Positions 6,630-13,224 of a stretch of DNA of 26,954 nucleotides are shown here, in pieces. The notes below the pieces were generated by a model. The model searched no databases, was not told where the DNA came from, and saw only the letters and a list, made by a program, of their open reading frames with translations. This stretch comes from an uncultured Eubacteriales bacterium. GTDB taxonomy: Bacteria; Bacillota; Clostridia; Monoglobales; Monoglobaceae. The stretch lies in the NCBI GenBank assembly GCA_900542675.1, contig UQOT01000018.1:1-26954 (forward strand), in the 5' to 3' direction. A program made the translations under genes and the position numbers. Every line of letters starts with the position of its first letter. Within the stretch, counting starts at the first letter, position 1.

Positions 6630-6815
6630 TTATTTATCTCGCTCCATAGTTTCATCTATAGCACGATTTATAAATCCGTTAAGGCTTTCACATTGTCCGC
6701 TTGCGTGTGCCTTTATAACCTCTTTTTTGCCTTTCGGCATTCTAATTTGATATACATCGTAGTTTTCTTTCATATACTTGTTCACTGCTCGCTGCTGCGC
6801 TTTCGATACTGCCAT
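6630..6815 (-). CDS. Arc/RHH-type DNA-binding protein 1
   Basis: This is a 61-residue protein starting at the ATG at 6815, behind GGGGGTG. It is a paralog of the next gene: MAVSKAQQRAVNKYMKEN, then the strand DVYQIRMPKGKKEVIKAHA, then the second helix with ESLNGFINRAIDETM. RHH proteins bind short palindromes as tetramers. Three near-identical 18-base sites lie directly upstream, one inside each core promoter region, so this protein or its paralog is the likely autorepressor. Confidence 0.82.
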   Translation of the reverse strand: MAVSKAQQRAVNKYMKENYDVYQIRMPKGKKEVIKAHASGQCESLNGFINRAIDETMERDK

Positions 6816-6869
6816 TTTATCACCCCCATACGCTAAACTTTTTAAAAGTCCTTTTCCACCTTTAACATA

Positions 6870-6898
6870 ATTATAGCACTTTTGTATATCGAATGCAA
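6870..6898 (-). promoter_or_regulatory. Leftward promoter of the RHH operon
   Basis: On the minus strand TTGCAT (6898-6893), a 17-base spacer and TATAAT (6875-6870) form a good SigA promoter. Operator 1 (6885-6902) covers the -35 box. Confidence 0.8.
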
Positions 6899-6968
6899 TA
6901 TACAAATTGCACATATATCGAATGCAATATTTGTATGTTTCGTCAATTGATATATTGAATTCAATATA
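6885..6968. promoter_or_regulatory. Array of three 18-base palindromic operators
   Basis: TATATCGAATGCAATATA lies at 6885-6902, TATATCGAATGCAATATT at 6914-6931, and the perfect palindrome TATATTGAATTCAATATA at 6951-6968. The outer two sites sit inside the leftward and rightward promoters respectively. The repressor is probably an RHH protein encoded by the leftward operon. Confidence 0.75.
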
Positions 6969-6975
6969 GTATAAT
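6947..6975 (+). promoter_or_regulatory. Rightward promoter for the 7028 operon
   Basis: TTGATA (6947-6952), a 17-base spacer and TATAAT (6970-6975). The perfect palindrome (operator 3) fills the spacer, so binding there would block RNA polymerase. Confidence 0.85.
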
Positions 6976-7027
6976 ATAGCCATAGTCAAGGAACACCGAC
7001 TAAATAAATTTAAAGGAGATTTACACA

Positions 7028-7303
7028 ATGAGTACAGACGTATTAACGAGCAAGGTCAAGGAGTACAAGGAGCTTACGGCAATGATTGATGAGCTAAGGC
7101 AAGAAGCCGACGGCATTGCGGACGAAATCAAGACTGAAATGATAAGCCGCTCAACAGACGAAATCAGAGCCGATATTTACAAGGTCCGTTATAAAGAGGT
7201 TACAAGCAACAGATTTGACACTAAGGGATTTAAAGCTAAGTATTCGGAGCTTTACGACCAATTCACAAAACAGACCGTAAGCCGCAGATTTTCGATAGTA
7301 TAA
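7028..7303 (+). CDS. Phage-type coiled-coil protein, unknown
   Basis: This is a 91-residue protein with the ribosome binding site AAAGGAG. Residues 5-40 form a heptad-like helix (VKEYKELTAMIDELRQEADG, ADEIKTEM). The second half has the block YKVRYKEVTSNRFDTKGFKA, ending in TKQTVSRRFSIV. Proteins with this layout are common in early operons of Firmicutes phages, often without a name; a loose likeness to host-nuclease-inhibitor (Gam-like) proteins is possible but unproven. It is the first gene of a rightward operon controlled by the operator array. Confidence 0.7.
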   Translation: MSTDVLTSKVKEYKELTAMIDELRQEADGIADEIKTEMISRSTDEIRADIYKVRYKEVTSNRFDTKGFKAKYSELYDQFTKQTVSRRFSIV

Positions 7304-7317
7304 GGAGGGTAGAAGTA

Positions 7318-7521
7318 ATGGACATACCTTTTGATGTAGCAGAGCTTATAGCCTGTGTAATCGAAATAAACGCGGATTTAAGCCACTTGTTAGACTTCGG
7401 CTTGGATGATAGCAACGTCGAGGAAATAGAAGGCTTAAGCGCAAGGATTGACGTTCTGATTGATGAACTGTCAAGCAAGTATAACAAACGCCCCTTATAT
7501 CAAGCCGCAAGCAGAAAATAA
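7318..7521 (+). CDS. Small acidic protein, unknown
   Basis: This is a 67-residue protein with the ribosome binding site AAGGAGGG, 14 bases after the previous stop, so it is in the same operon. It is strongly acidic and helical (DVAELIACVIEINADLSHLL, then EEIEGLSARIDVLIDELSSK). No motif is recognised. It may be a small protein partner or inhibitor, which is inference from size and charge only. Confidence 0.6.
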   Translation: MDIPFDVAELIACVIEINADLSHLLDFGLDDSNVEEIEGLSARIDVLIDELSSKYNKRPLYQAASRK

Positions 7522-7549
7522 GAGGCGAATAACCACCCTAAGGGGTCAC

Positions 7550-7562
7550 TGTTATAATAACA
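7550..7562. promoter_or_regulatory. Palindrome containing a TATAAT box
   Basis: TGTTATAATAACA is a perfect 13-base palindrome that contains TATAAT (7553-7558), 40 bases upstream of the gene at 7603. No convincing -35 box is seen. It could be an internal promoter with an operator. Confidence 0.3.
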
Positions 7563-7602
7563 CACCCTCTTACAAAAATCAAGAGAAAAGAGGTAAAAAT
7601 TT

Positions 7603-7995
7603 ATGATAAACTCAAAATCAATAAGCGCAGATACATTTGAAGTTGCTAAAGAAATGTTTTCTGTATTCTCACAAGGTGATGATTTATATGATATCAGCAA
7701 CGGTGTAACAGAGCATAAGGACACAAAAAAGTATTTAGGCGAGCTTTTCGACTTACTTATAAGCCGTGTAGGAGAAAACGAGCGCAGATTAATCGAAACC
7801 ATTCAAAGTGTTATCGTTTCACTTCAAGCAAGCACAGAATTAATAGCTATGCTTTACAGTTTAAAAATGCAATCGGATTTACATAACATATTGCAAAATC
7901 CTATTGAATTTCTAAATACGTATTGCTCCGGAAGTACGCCGGTTAGAGAGCTATATCCTATTCCATACGATAAGGCGGTGACAGTAAATGTCTAA
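7603..7995 (+). CDS. Unknown protein before the ImmA paralog
   Basis: This is a 130-residue soluble protein with the ribosome binding site AGAGGTAAAAATTT. It is mainly helical, with EVAKEMFSVFSQGDDLYDIS at the N terminus and a central helix RRLIETIQSVIVSLQASTEL. Its last 8 bases overlap the start of the ImmA-type gene (ATGTCTAA), which suggests coupled translation and a joint role. In ImmA operons the partner is often a repressor, but I see no helix-turn-helix here. Function not recognised. Confidence 0.65.
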   Translation: MINSKSISADTFEVAKEMFSVFSQGDDLYDISNGVTEHKDTKKYLGELFDLLISRVGENERRLIETIQSVIVSLQASTELIAMLYSLKMQSDLHNILQNPIEFLNTYCSGSTPVRELYPIPYDKAVTVNV

Positions 7996-8638
7996 TCCTG
8001 TTATGATGGCAAGATATGCAGCGGTTCAGTCGCTGCTCCAAAATAGAATTAGCAGCTTTCCTATTACAGTCGGGGAAGTTGAGAGGGCTATTACGGCTCA
8101 AGGCTATTCGATAATTAACTATGACACGAATTGCAAGCCGCATATTGAAATTCTTGAAGAACTTGGTGTATTATCACTTGCAAAACGTACAGTAGCCCTT
8201 ACGTATGTAAGTAAGAGCGAAAAATCAGTGTTTATAAAATGCGGCATTTCCGCTAACGATAAACGGCTCTTGCTTGCTCACGAACTCGGGCATATTGTAA
8301 TGGGGCATATGTCTGATAGCATTGTACGCACCTATTCTCCGATGGGACTAATTGATGAAGGGCAAGAAGATGAAGCCAATGCTTTTGCACTTGAGTTTTT
8401 AGCTCCTGTATGCGTTTTGGATAAGCAGCACATAAAAGATGTTGAGAAAGTGAAGCAGAAAACTTTATTAGATGACAATCTTGCTCATGCCGTTGCTGAT
8501 GAGGTATGCAAGCATAGCTTATTTACAAGTCAAGAATTAGAGCTTTGCAATAGGTTCGGCTGCAAAAAACGCTTTAATATAATCGACAGAATAAAATCTA
8601 TGTTTAAGACCGGGTTTATATTATCCGATGTAAAGTAA
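7988..8638 (+). CDS. Soluble ImmA/IrrE-type metallopeptidase
   Basis: This is a 216-residue protein with the active-site motif HELGH (H98, E99, H102) and the acidic DEGQEDEANAFALEF helix. It is a close paralog of the protein at 2505-3398: blocks such as LEELGVLSLAKRT and LEFLAPVCVLD are identical, with about 34 identical bases in a row in two places. It ends where the paralog enters its membrane anchor (KKRFNIIDRIKSMF), so it lacks the membrane segment and the zinc-ribbon-like tail. The start at 7988 follows AAGGCGGTGA; homology alone would allow a start at 8003. The probable role is cleavage of a repressor to induce the element. Confidence 0.85.
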   Translation: MSNPVMMARYAAVQSLLQNRISSFPITVGEVERAITAQGYSIINYDTNCKPHIEILEELGVLSLAKRTVALTYVSKSEKSVFIKCGISANDKRLLLAHELGHIVMGHMSDSIVRTYSPMGLIDEGQEDEANAFALEFLAPVCVLDKQHIKDVEKVKQKTLLDDNLAHAVADEVCKHSLFTSQELELCNRFGCKKRFNIIDRIKSMFKTGFILSDVK

Positions 8639-8671
8639 CACAAGTTTCATAAGCAAAAACATATTTTTCTG

Positions 8672-8724
8672 CAAATCTGCGTTAAAATTGCTTTAAAATT
8701 GCTTTTGTTTGCTTTAAAATCAGC
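8672..8724 (-). repeat. Phased GCAATTTTA-like iterons, cluster 3 (inverted)
   Basis: On the minus strand GCA-starting units begin at 8712, 8702, 8691 and 8680 (spacing 10, 11, 11), with GCAATTTTAAA twice. As in element A, the cluster follows the ImmA-type gene, here 30-70 bases after its stop, but in opposite orientation. Confidence 0.6.
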
Positions 8725-8750
8725 GGGTGCGATTATGCGCCCGCTTTTTT
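8722..8750 (+). terminator. Terminator of the ImmA-paralog operon
   Basis: AGCGGGTGC and GCGCCCGCT form a hairpin around GATTAT, followed by six T. Confidence 0.85.
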
Positions 8751-8939
8751 GTATGTAATTCCAAAGTTCAGGTTTTGTCAGGTTTCATCGGAGCGACTCA
8801 TTTTTGCCGTTTAATTCGTTTTTATTCCACAAGTATGCAAAGCAATTCACCTAAATAGTGTTTCAGCGATTTTAGATACTATTTTTTAACTCTCGCGACA
8901 TTTTGCAATAGCTCAAAGAAAGTTTTTCGGCATTTTGCA

Positions 8940-9024
8940 TTAACAATAGCGGGTAGATTTGATATAATCAATTTGTCATAATGAATATATCGAGACGTCC
9001 TCGCGAATGCGGGGCGTTTTGTAT
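8940..9024 (+). promoter_or_regulatory. Promoter with an early hairpin terminator
   Basis: TTAACA (8940-8945), a 17-base spacer and TATAAT (8963-8968) form a promoter. About 25 bases after the expected start, ACGTCCTCGC and GCGGGGCGT pair around a GAAT loop with one bulge, followed by TTTTGTATTTT. This would give a very short RNA or an attenuator in front of the broken antirepressor gene. Positions 8751-8939 show no recognisable gene. Confidence 0.5.
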
Positions 9025-9159
9025 TTTATACAGCTTTTGACTTCAACATTTGCTGTTTTATCGCTGTTATCAGCAAACGCCAATTTTATCATTTTTTTGT
9101 AAAAAGGATAAGTTACACGGGGTAGCGATACGCGACTCCATTGGCATTATAAAGAAATC

Positions 9160-9552
9160 AGGACAGTAACTATTGGCAATGAGCCGTATTTTGTCGGTAA
9201 GGATGTAGCGGTTGCATTGGGATATGAGCGTGCGGATAACGCCATAAGAAAACACATTGATAGTGAGGATAAGCTGATGCACCGAATCGGTGCATCAGGT
9301 CAGAACCGACAAATGTATATCATAAACGAAAGTGGTCTTTACAGCCTTATATTGTCTAGCAAGTTGCCGACGGCAAAGAAATTCAAACGTTGGGTTACGT
9401 CAGAGATATTGCCGTCAATACGCAAGCACGGTGCATATATGACATCTGAAACTAAAGAAACGATTTTGAAAAGGCTTTTCCGTAGGGCACTGCAACAACG
9501 GAACGGCGCACTACACACCGTTTTGCAATTACATATATGTCAGAGCTCTTAA
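9160..9552 (+). pseudogene. BRO-N antirepressor remnant
   Basis: The frame encodes NEPYFVGKDVAVALGYERAD, then INESGLYSLILSSKLPTAKK and KRWVTSEILPSIRKHGAYMT, the typical BRO-N domain of phage antirepressors. The expected N-terminal residues are absent: no start codon precedes the domain, and a stop lies at 9109-9111. After TSETKETILK the frame runs into an atypical sequence and stops, so the C-terminal domain is missing. The fragment is probably not functional. Confidence 0.75.
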
Positions 9553-9642
9553 AGTCAGAATTAGCAAGCATTTCAGCCGCTCCGATATGTTTGTACTATA
9601 CCTCTAAACTGTCTACTTTTGTCTCCTGTTTTCAGCTCCATA

Positions 9643-9795
9643 TTAAGACATTGCCACGTAGCACAAATACGCCATTCTCTCACTGTGTATTTTTTCAAGC
9701 TGCTTATCAATATAAGATTTAACGTTAGCATTTGTTAGCATTCTTGAGGTATTACTTAATTGCCTTATATCTCTTTGGGTTCCTAAGCTGTCATT
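9643..9795 (-). pseudogene. Possible terminase small subunit remnant
   Basis: A minus-strand frame without a start codon encodes RQLSNTSRMLTNANVKSYID followed by KQLEKIHSERMA, then stops at 9645-9643. The pattern LTNxxVKxYIDxxLxxxxSxRxA resembles the middle of phage terminase small subunits, which recognise phage DNA for packaging. Both ends are lost. Satellites of the PICI type often carry a terS gene, so the remnant fits the context, but the match is from memory and is short. Confidence 0.35.
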
Positions 9796-10048
9796 TTGGC
9801 AGTTTTGTTGACTTTTGTTTACCTTAGAATATGTAAATATGATTTTCCAAAATTACGGACAATCTATTGCTTTCCGAAAATACGGAAACCAATTAAGGAA
9901 TTAAAATGTTTTTTCAAGAATGTAGACTATTGCTCATTTTTGAGCGAAAGTATTGTGTTAATACGGACTTGTCAAAACTTGACATTTATTCAAATCTTAG
10001 CATTTCTTAGCGTGTGGTAACGGACAAAATTATCCAAAAGTAATCTAT
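9796..10048. other. AT-rich stretch without a recognised gene
   Basis: No frame here has a ribosome binding site or a recognisable motif. Together with the two remnants to its left it forms a decayed region of about 1.3 kb in element B. Confidence 0.5.
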
Positions 10049-10084
10049 AAAAAATGAGCTGTTACCGAATTGGTAACAACTCAT
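10049..10084 (-). terminator. Terminator of the leftward late-type operon
   Basis: On the minus strand ATGAGTTGTTACC and GGTAACAGCTCAT pair over 13 positions around AATTC, followed by six T. It lies 11 bases after the stop of the stalk-domain gene. Confidence 0.88.
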
Positions 10085-10094
10085 ATATTTTACA

Positions 10095-10649
10095 TTATTT
10101 CAACAACGGCTCTATTTCATCTACGTAAGTATCGTAGGGGATATAACGCCACCCATCGATTTCTGTTGTAGCCCAACGTCCGAGTTCTTCGCCATCATCT
10201 CCACGTAGTGCACCGCTGTAAAGTACAAGTTCATTCGTTGCATTGTCTAATTCACAAGAGTATTTATGGTCTTTATACGCAATATCAAAAATCGTATTTC
10301 CCATAATATAATAAATACCCTCTTTTAATACTATGCCTCGCAAATCCTGTGGTGGCGTATGTTTACTTTTCACAACATCATTATCCTTTCTTTCTCCGAT
10401 ATATGCAGTATTAGTTTGTTCGTCAAACTCAACATCTTCCCCTAAAGCCGTACTTACAGCGCGGAGCGGCAAATACGTAGTATCTTGATATAAAAAGTTA
10501 TCAGCTGTAACACTTTCGCCATTTACAACAACGTTTATATCATTTCTAAGCACGCTGATATTATCCCATACTCCTGCCGCGCTTACGCCGTAACCCAGTA
10601 AAGCTGTTAAAACAACGCCGCAAATAAAACCCTTTAATTCCTTTTTCAT
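10095..10649 (-). CDS. Secreted copper-amine-oxidase-like stalk domain protein
   Basis: This is a 184-residue protein behind GGAGGATTTATT. Residues 1-25 are a signal peptide or anchor (ELKGFICGVVLTALLGYGVSA). Residues about 36-85 match the stalk domain of copper amine oxidase N-terminal type: INVVVNGESV, FLYQDTTYLPLRAVSTALG, VEFDEQTNTAYIG. The rest is unassigned and acidic. Such domains are common in secreted Firmicutes proteins and occur in Clostridia prophages near lysis or tail genes. It lacks enzyme residues. It could alter the host surface; that is inference. It is the last gene of the leftward operon. Confidence 0.8.
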   Translation of the reverse strand: MKKELKGFICGVVLTALLGYGVSAAGVWDNISVLRNDINVVVNGESVTADNFLYQDTTYLPLRAVSTALGEDVEFDEQTNTAYIGERKDNDVVKSKHTPPQDLRGIVLKEGIYYIMGNTIFDIAYKDHKYSCELDNATNELVLYSGALRGDDGEELGRWATTEIDGWRYIPYDTYVDEIEPLLK

Positions 10650-10712
10650 AATAAATCCTCCATAATATTTGATAGAACTATTATATTACACAAAGGAATA
10701 ATTTACAAGTGT

Positions 10713-11582
10713 TTATTCTCCAACTGTAATATCGGAAATATCTGTTATTAGACCGCCGCTTACAGTAACCCGCTTATTATTTGGCGTAGTAAACACTCCG
10801 TCTGCTCCGTTCTCAAATCCCCAGTTTCCTTGCCCTATCGTTCTTGAGCTCGACGCATTCAATATAGAATTGCCGTTCGCCATTACAGAAGGTCCTTCAA
10901 GAGAATTATATATTTTGAAATATTCATCACCTTTATAGTATAAAATTAGTTCAGAATATTTCGGGTCAATCCACAATCCTGATTTTTTATTCTGCTTATC
11001 GTAACTCTGTATACCGTTACCGTCTATAACCGTTCTCGCTTCACCGTCCTCGCCTGTTTTGAACACGCCACACATTGTTAGATTGCCGTTATCGTCTATG
11101 TACATATTTCTTTGGGCGTTTGGGTCGTAGAGCTCAAATACATATTGTTCTTTTTTGTCCTCACCTTCGCCGACAGTCGTTAGACCCGCTCTAAATCTTG
11201 TTGTACCGTTACCGTCAAGCATTGTTATTAAATTATCCTTAATTTCAAGTTTTCCATTTTGCGACATAACAGTACAAAGATTTGTATATAATATCCCGGT
11301 GAACACTTCGTTTACCGTAACTTTCCCTTGACCGAATACACCCGTCCACTTCCAGCCGTCCGGGTAATCTTGCGTTTTTCTATCTTCTGCTGTCGGACGC
11401 TCGCCAACCTTTACTTTGCCATCAATTATAGCAACGGCATATTTGCCGTTTGGCGATACAAACATCGCGCCTGTCTCATATTGGGCTATCTTCTGGAATT
11501 TACTGTTATTCTCTACGGTAACATCCGTATTTTTCTTCATGAACTCCAATGTACAGGTCTTAAATTCCTTTTTCATATTCAT
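10713..11582 (-). CDS. Phage tail/baseplate-like structural protein
   Basis: This is a 289-residue protein. Its start overlaps the stop of the upstream gene (ATGA), with AGAAGGAG 10 bases before. The beta-rich sequence has repeated Asn/Asp-Gly turns (LDGNGTTRFRAGL, YIDDNGNLTMCG, VIDGNGIQSYD), and the C terminus WGFENGADGVFTTPNNKRVT-VSGGLITDIS closely resembles the end of Firmicutes phage tail-fibre or baseplate proteins. The role would be particle structure or host contact, but no other virion gene is present in the element. It may be a remnant, or it may redirect a helper phage; the latter is inference. Confidence 0.6.
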   Translation of the reverse strand: MNMKKEFKTCTLEFMKKNTDVTVENNSKFQKIAQYETGAMFVSPNGKYAVAIIDGKVKVGERPTAEDRKTQDYPDGWKWTGVFGQGKVTVNEVFTGILYTNLCTVMSQNGKLEIKDNLITMLDGNGTTRFRAGLTTVGEGEDKKEQYVFELYDPNAQRNMYIDDNGNLTMCGVFKTGEDGEARTVIDGNGIQSYDKQNKKSGLWIDPKYSELILYYKGDEYFKIYNSLEGPSVMANGNSILNASSSRTIGQGNWGFENGADGVFTTPNNKRVTVSGGLITDISDITVGE

Positions 11583-12208
11583 ATTTTTTGTACTCCTTCT
11601 TGATTTATTTTATATATTTCCGGATTATCTCCTATTGCAGGCTCTAAAAAGCTACAAACTATAAATGCACATCTTATAAAATCTGCTGCAGATGAAGCTT
11701 TAATGTTCTCAATTAATGGCCACATAATTTCATTTTTCAGAGCAGATGTTCCTATCGTTCCGAACTCTTGTTCTTGATATGTGACTTCGTTAAAATCGTC
11801 ATAATCATTTAAGCCATAAAGTACAGGCTTGTTCCTTGCTACGTCATAATGCGCGACAATAAGATTGGCACAAAAAGACTTATCGAAATTCTTATCATTC
11901 AGTATACTTTGCGGAATTATATTTTTTCGTCTGCTAATCTCATTATACTTGTTCTTTATTTCAATTCTAAATTTATTTATATTCCCTCCCGCTCTCTCCC
12001 ATAAAAGCGGCGCTATTTTTTGAATTGGGTCAGTATAAAAACACGCTCCGGTTGCAGCTATAACGGTGTGTTTGTCTAATACCGTTATTTTACTCTCGAC
12101 ATCTCCGATAACTTCACTCTCTTTAGTTTTCGGGTTGTAATACGACCCTCGCCTATCTGCTGCCAAATAAACGTCTCCGTCTGAAATAATTCCAAACATC
12201 ATTGACAC
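11579..12208 (-). CDS. Proteasome/HslV-like Ntn-hydrolase
   Basis: This is a 209-residue protein. The ribosome binding site AAGGAGG is 9 bases before the GTG at 12208; the two following ATGs (12202, 12199) are too far from it. The start MSMMFGIISDGDVYLAADRR matches the N-terminal strand of proteasome beta subunits. If Met1 is removed, Ser takes position 1 and Asp falls exactly at position 17 (LAAD). ESKITVLDKHTVIAATGACF then matches the strand with the conserved lysine, about 6 residues later than in HslV. So a catalytic Ser1 Ntn-hydrolase is plausible; the usual residue is Thr. It is coupled by a 4-base overlap to the tail-like gene downstream. Its substrate is unknown. Confidence 0.7.
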   Translation of the reverse strand: MSMMFGIISDGDVYLAADRRGSYYNPKTKESEVIGDVESKITVLDKHTVIAATGACFYTDPIQKIAPLLWERAGGNINKFRIEIKNKYNEISRRKNIIPQSILNDKNFDKSFCANLIVAHYDVARNKPVLYGLNDYDDFNEVTYQEQEFGTIGTSALKNEIMWPLIENIKASSAADFIRCAFIVCSFLEPAIGDNPEIYKINQEGVQKI

Positions 12209-12233
12209 TCTAATCTACCTCCTTATATTTTTA

Positions 12234-12947
12234 CTATTTTTCTATTAGTTTGTTCCGTAACTGCTCCATTTTGAGTACCGCCCATTCTGTAGAGCTTGTC
12301 CACGTGGTATTAAACGTCTTGTAGCCTCTATGCTTAAACGAAAATTCTTTATAATACTCTCTAAGTTCCCGCCTCATTCTTAGGGTTCTAAGCGCCTTGT
12401 TCTGCAAGCTCGCGACATATGACGGCGTCACCCCGAGACGTTCAGCAATTTCTTTCTGCGTCTTGTTCTCGTAGAATACCTCACAAATGATATGCTTAAG
12501 CTGCGGGCTTAACTTATCGACCTGCCTATTTACAAATTCGCCTATCATTTGACGCTCTACGCTCTCAAATCCTTGCTGTGCGTTCTCGTCCTCTATGGTG
12601 TCACATATCGTCATATCTGTATCATCATCGAGCGGCGTATCAAGTGATATTGTATTTATCTTCTTCGCCCCTCTAAACCCGAAAAACTCAGCTATTACGT
12701 TACGTATATGATACGTTAGGTACGCCGTAAACTTGTAACCCCTTTCGGGCTTATAGTCACTTATTGCCCGCTCAACACCAAACCACGCTATATTTATAAG
12801 CTCGTCCGGCTCGCTCAAATGCTGCAAAGCATAACCGGCATAACGATTGATGAGTTTATACACAAGCTTTTTAATCCGCTCCCACAGCTCATTTTTTAAC
12901 CCTATATTGCCGCTTTGTATCTCAACGACCAATTCTTCGATTGACAA
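12234..12947 (-). CDS. Sigma-70 family RNA polymerase sigma factor
   Basis: This is a 237-residue protein if translation starts at the TTG at 12947, which follows GGCGGTG with 6 bases spacing. The frame extends to 13049 but has no better start, and the extra N terminus is hydrophobic and unlike the family. MSIEELVVEIQSGN with LWERIKKLVYKLINRY begins region 2, and region 2.4 is near residues 68-95 (RGYKFTAYLTYHIRNVI). Region 4 carries the helix-turn-helix TQKEIAERLGVTPSYVASLQ (163-182). It would direct RNA polymerase to a subset of element promoters, perhaps those of the late-type genes downstream. Confidence 0.85.
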   Translation of the reverse strand: MSIEELVVEIQSGNIGLKNELWERIKKLVYKLINRYAGYALQHLSEPDELINIAWFGVERAISDYKPERGYKFTAYLTYHIRNVIAEFFGFRGAKKINTISLDTPLDDDTDMTICDTIEDENAQQGFESVERQMIGEFVNRQVDKLSPQLKHIICEVFYENKTQKEIAERLGVTPSYVASLQNKALRTLRMRRELREYYKEFSFKHRGYKTFNTTWTSSTEWAVLKMEQLRNKLIEK

Positions 12948-13067
12948 ATAAATCACCGCCGTATATAATAATATCAGCGTTAGAAGTAATAGTCGCTCGG
13001 AGCGGGATATAGGGCTAAAATATTCCGTTCCTTTTTTTACTCTCTGCAAGGCTTTTTACATTTCCAC

Positions 13068-13096
13068 TTGACAATAAATCCTATATTCGATATAAT
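13068..13096 (+). promoter_or_regulatory. Consensus promoter of an orphan transcript
   Basis: TTGACA (13068-13073), a spacer of exactly 17 bases and TATAAT (13091-13096). No gene of usual size follows. The spacer holds TATATTCGATATA, whose complement shares TATATCGAAT with the RHH operators. Confidence 0.85.
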
Positions 13097-13102
13097 TGCC
13101 AT

Positions 13103-13205
13103 AGTATAATATGTTTCGTGTTGGAGTGTCACGGAATGGTTTTGTACGGCGTTCTTTTTTGTAACACACAGTAATCGATAAAGGCTACCGTGTGTTACTT
13201 TTTTT
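13103..13205 (+). ncRNA. Probable small RNA of about 100 nt
   Basis: The transcript expected from the consensus promoter runs into a strong terminator after about 100 bases: GTAACACACAGTA pairs with TACCGTGTGTTAC (one mismatch) at 13161-13198, followed by seven T. It lies between the sigma factor and DnaC-like genes and is antisense to neither. A 12-codon frame, MVLYGVLFCNTQ, preceded by GGAG is possible, so it could instead be a tiny peptide gene. Confidence 0.6.
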
Positions 13206-13224
13206 GCGCCGTTGTTAAGAAATG

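Noticed and set aside
5905..6836. Several plus-strand frames of 60-170 codons
   Set aside because: They are antisense to the DUF2442, DUF4160 and RHH genes, which have proper starts and recognisable families.
9796..10020. 74-codon plus-strand frame rich in Phe, Leu and Cys
   Set aside because: No ribosome binding site, no family resemblance and an AT-driven composition; treated as non-coding.
12948..13049. N-terminal extension of the sigma factor with a hydrophobic stretch
   Set aside because: Homologous sigma factors start at the position of the TTG at 12947, and only that start has a ribosome binding site; a membrane-anchored sigma factor is not supported.
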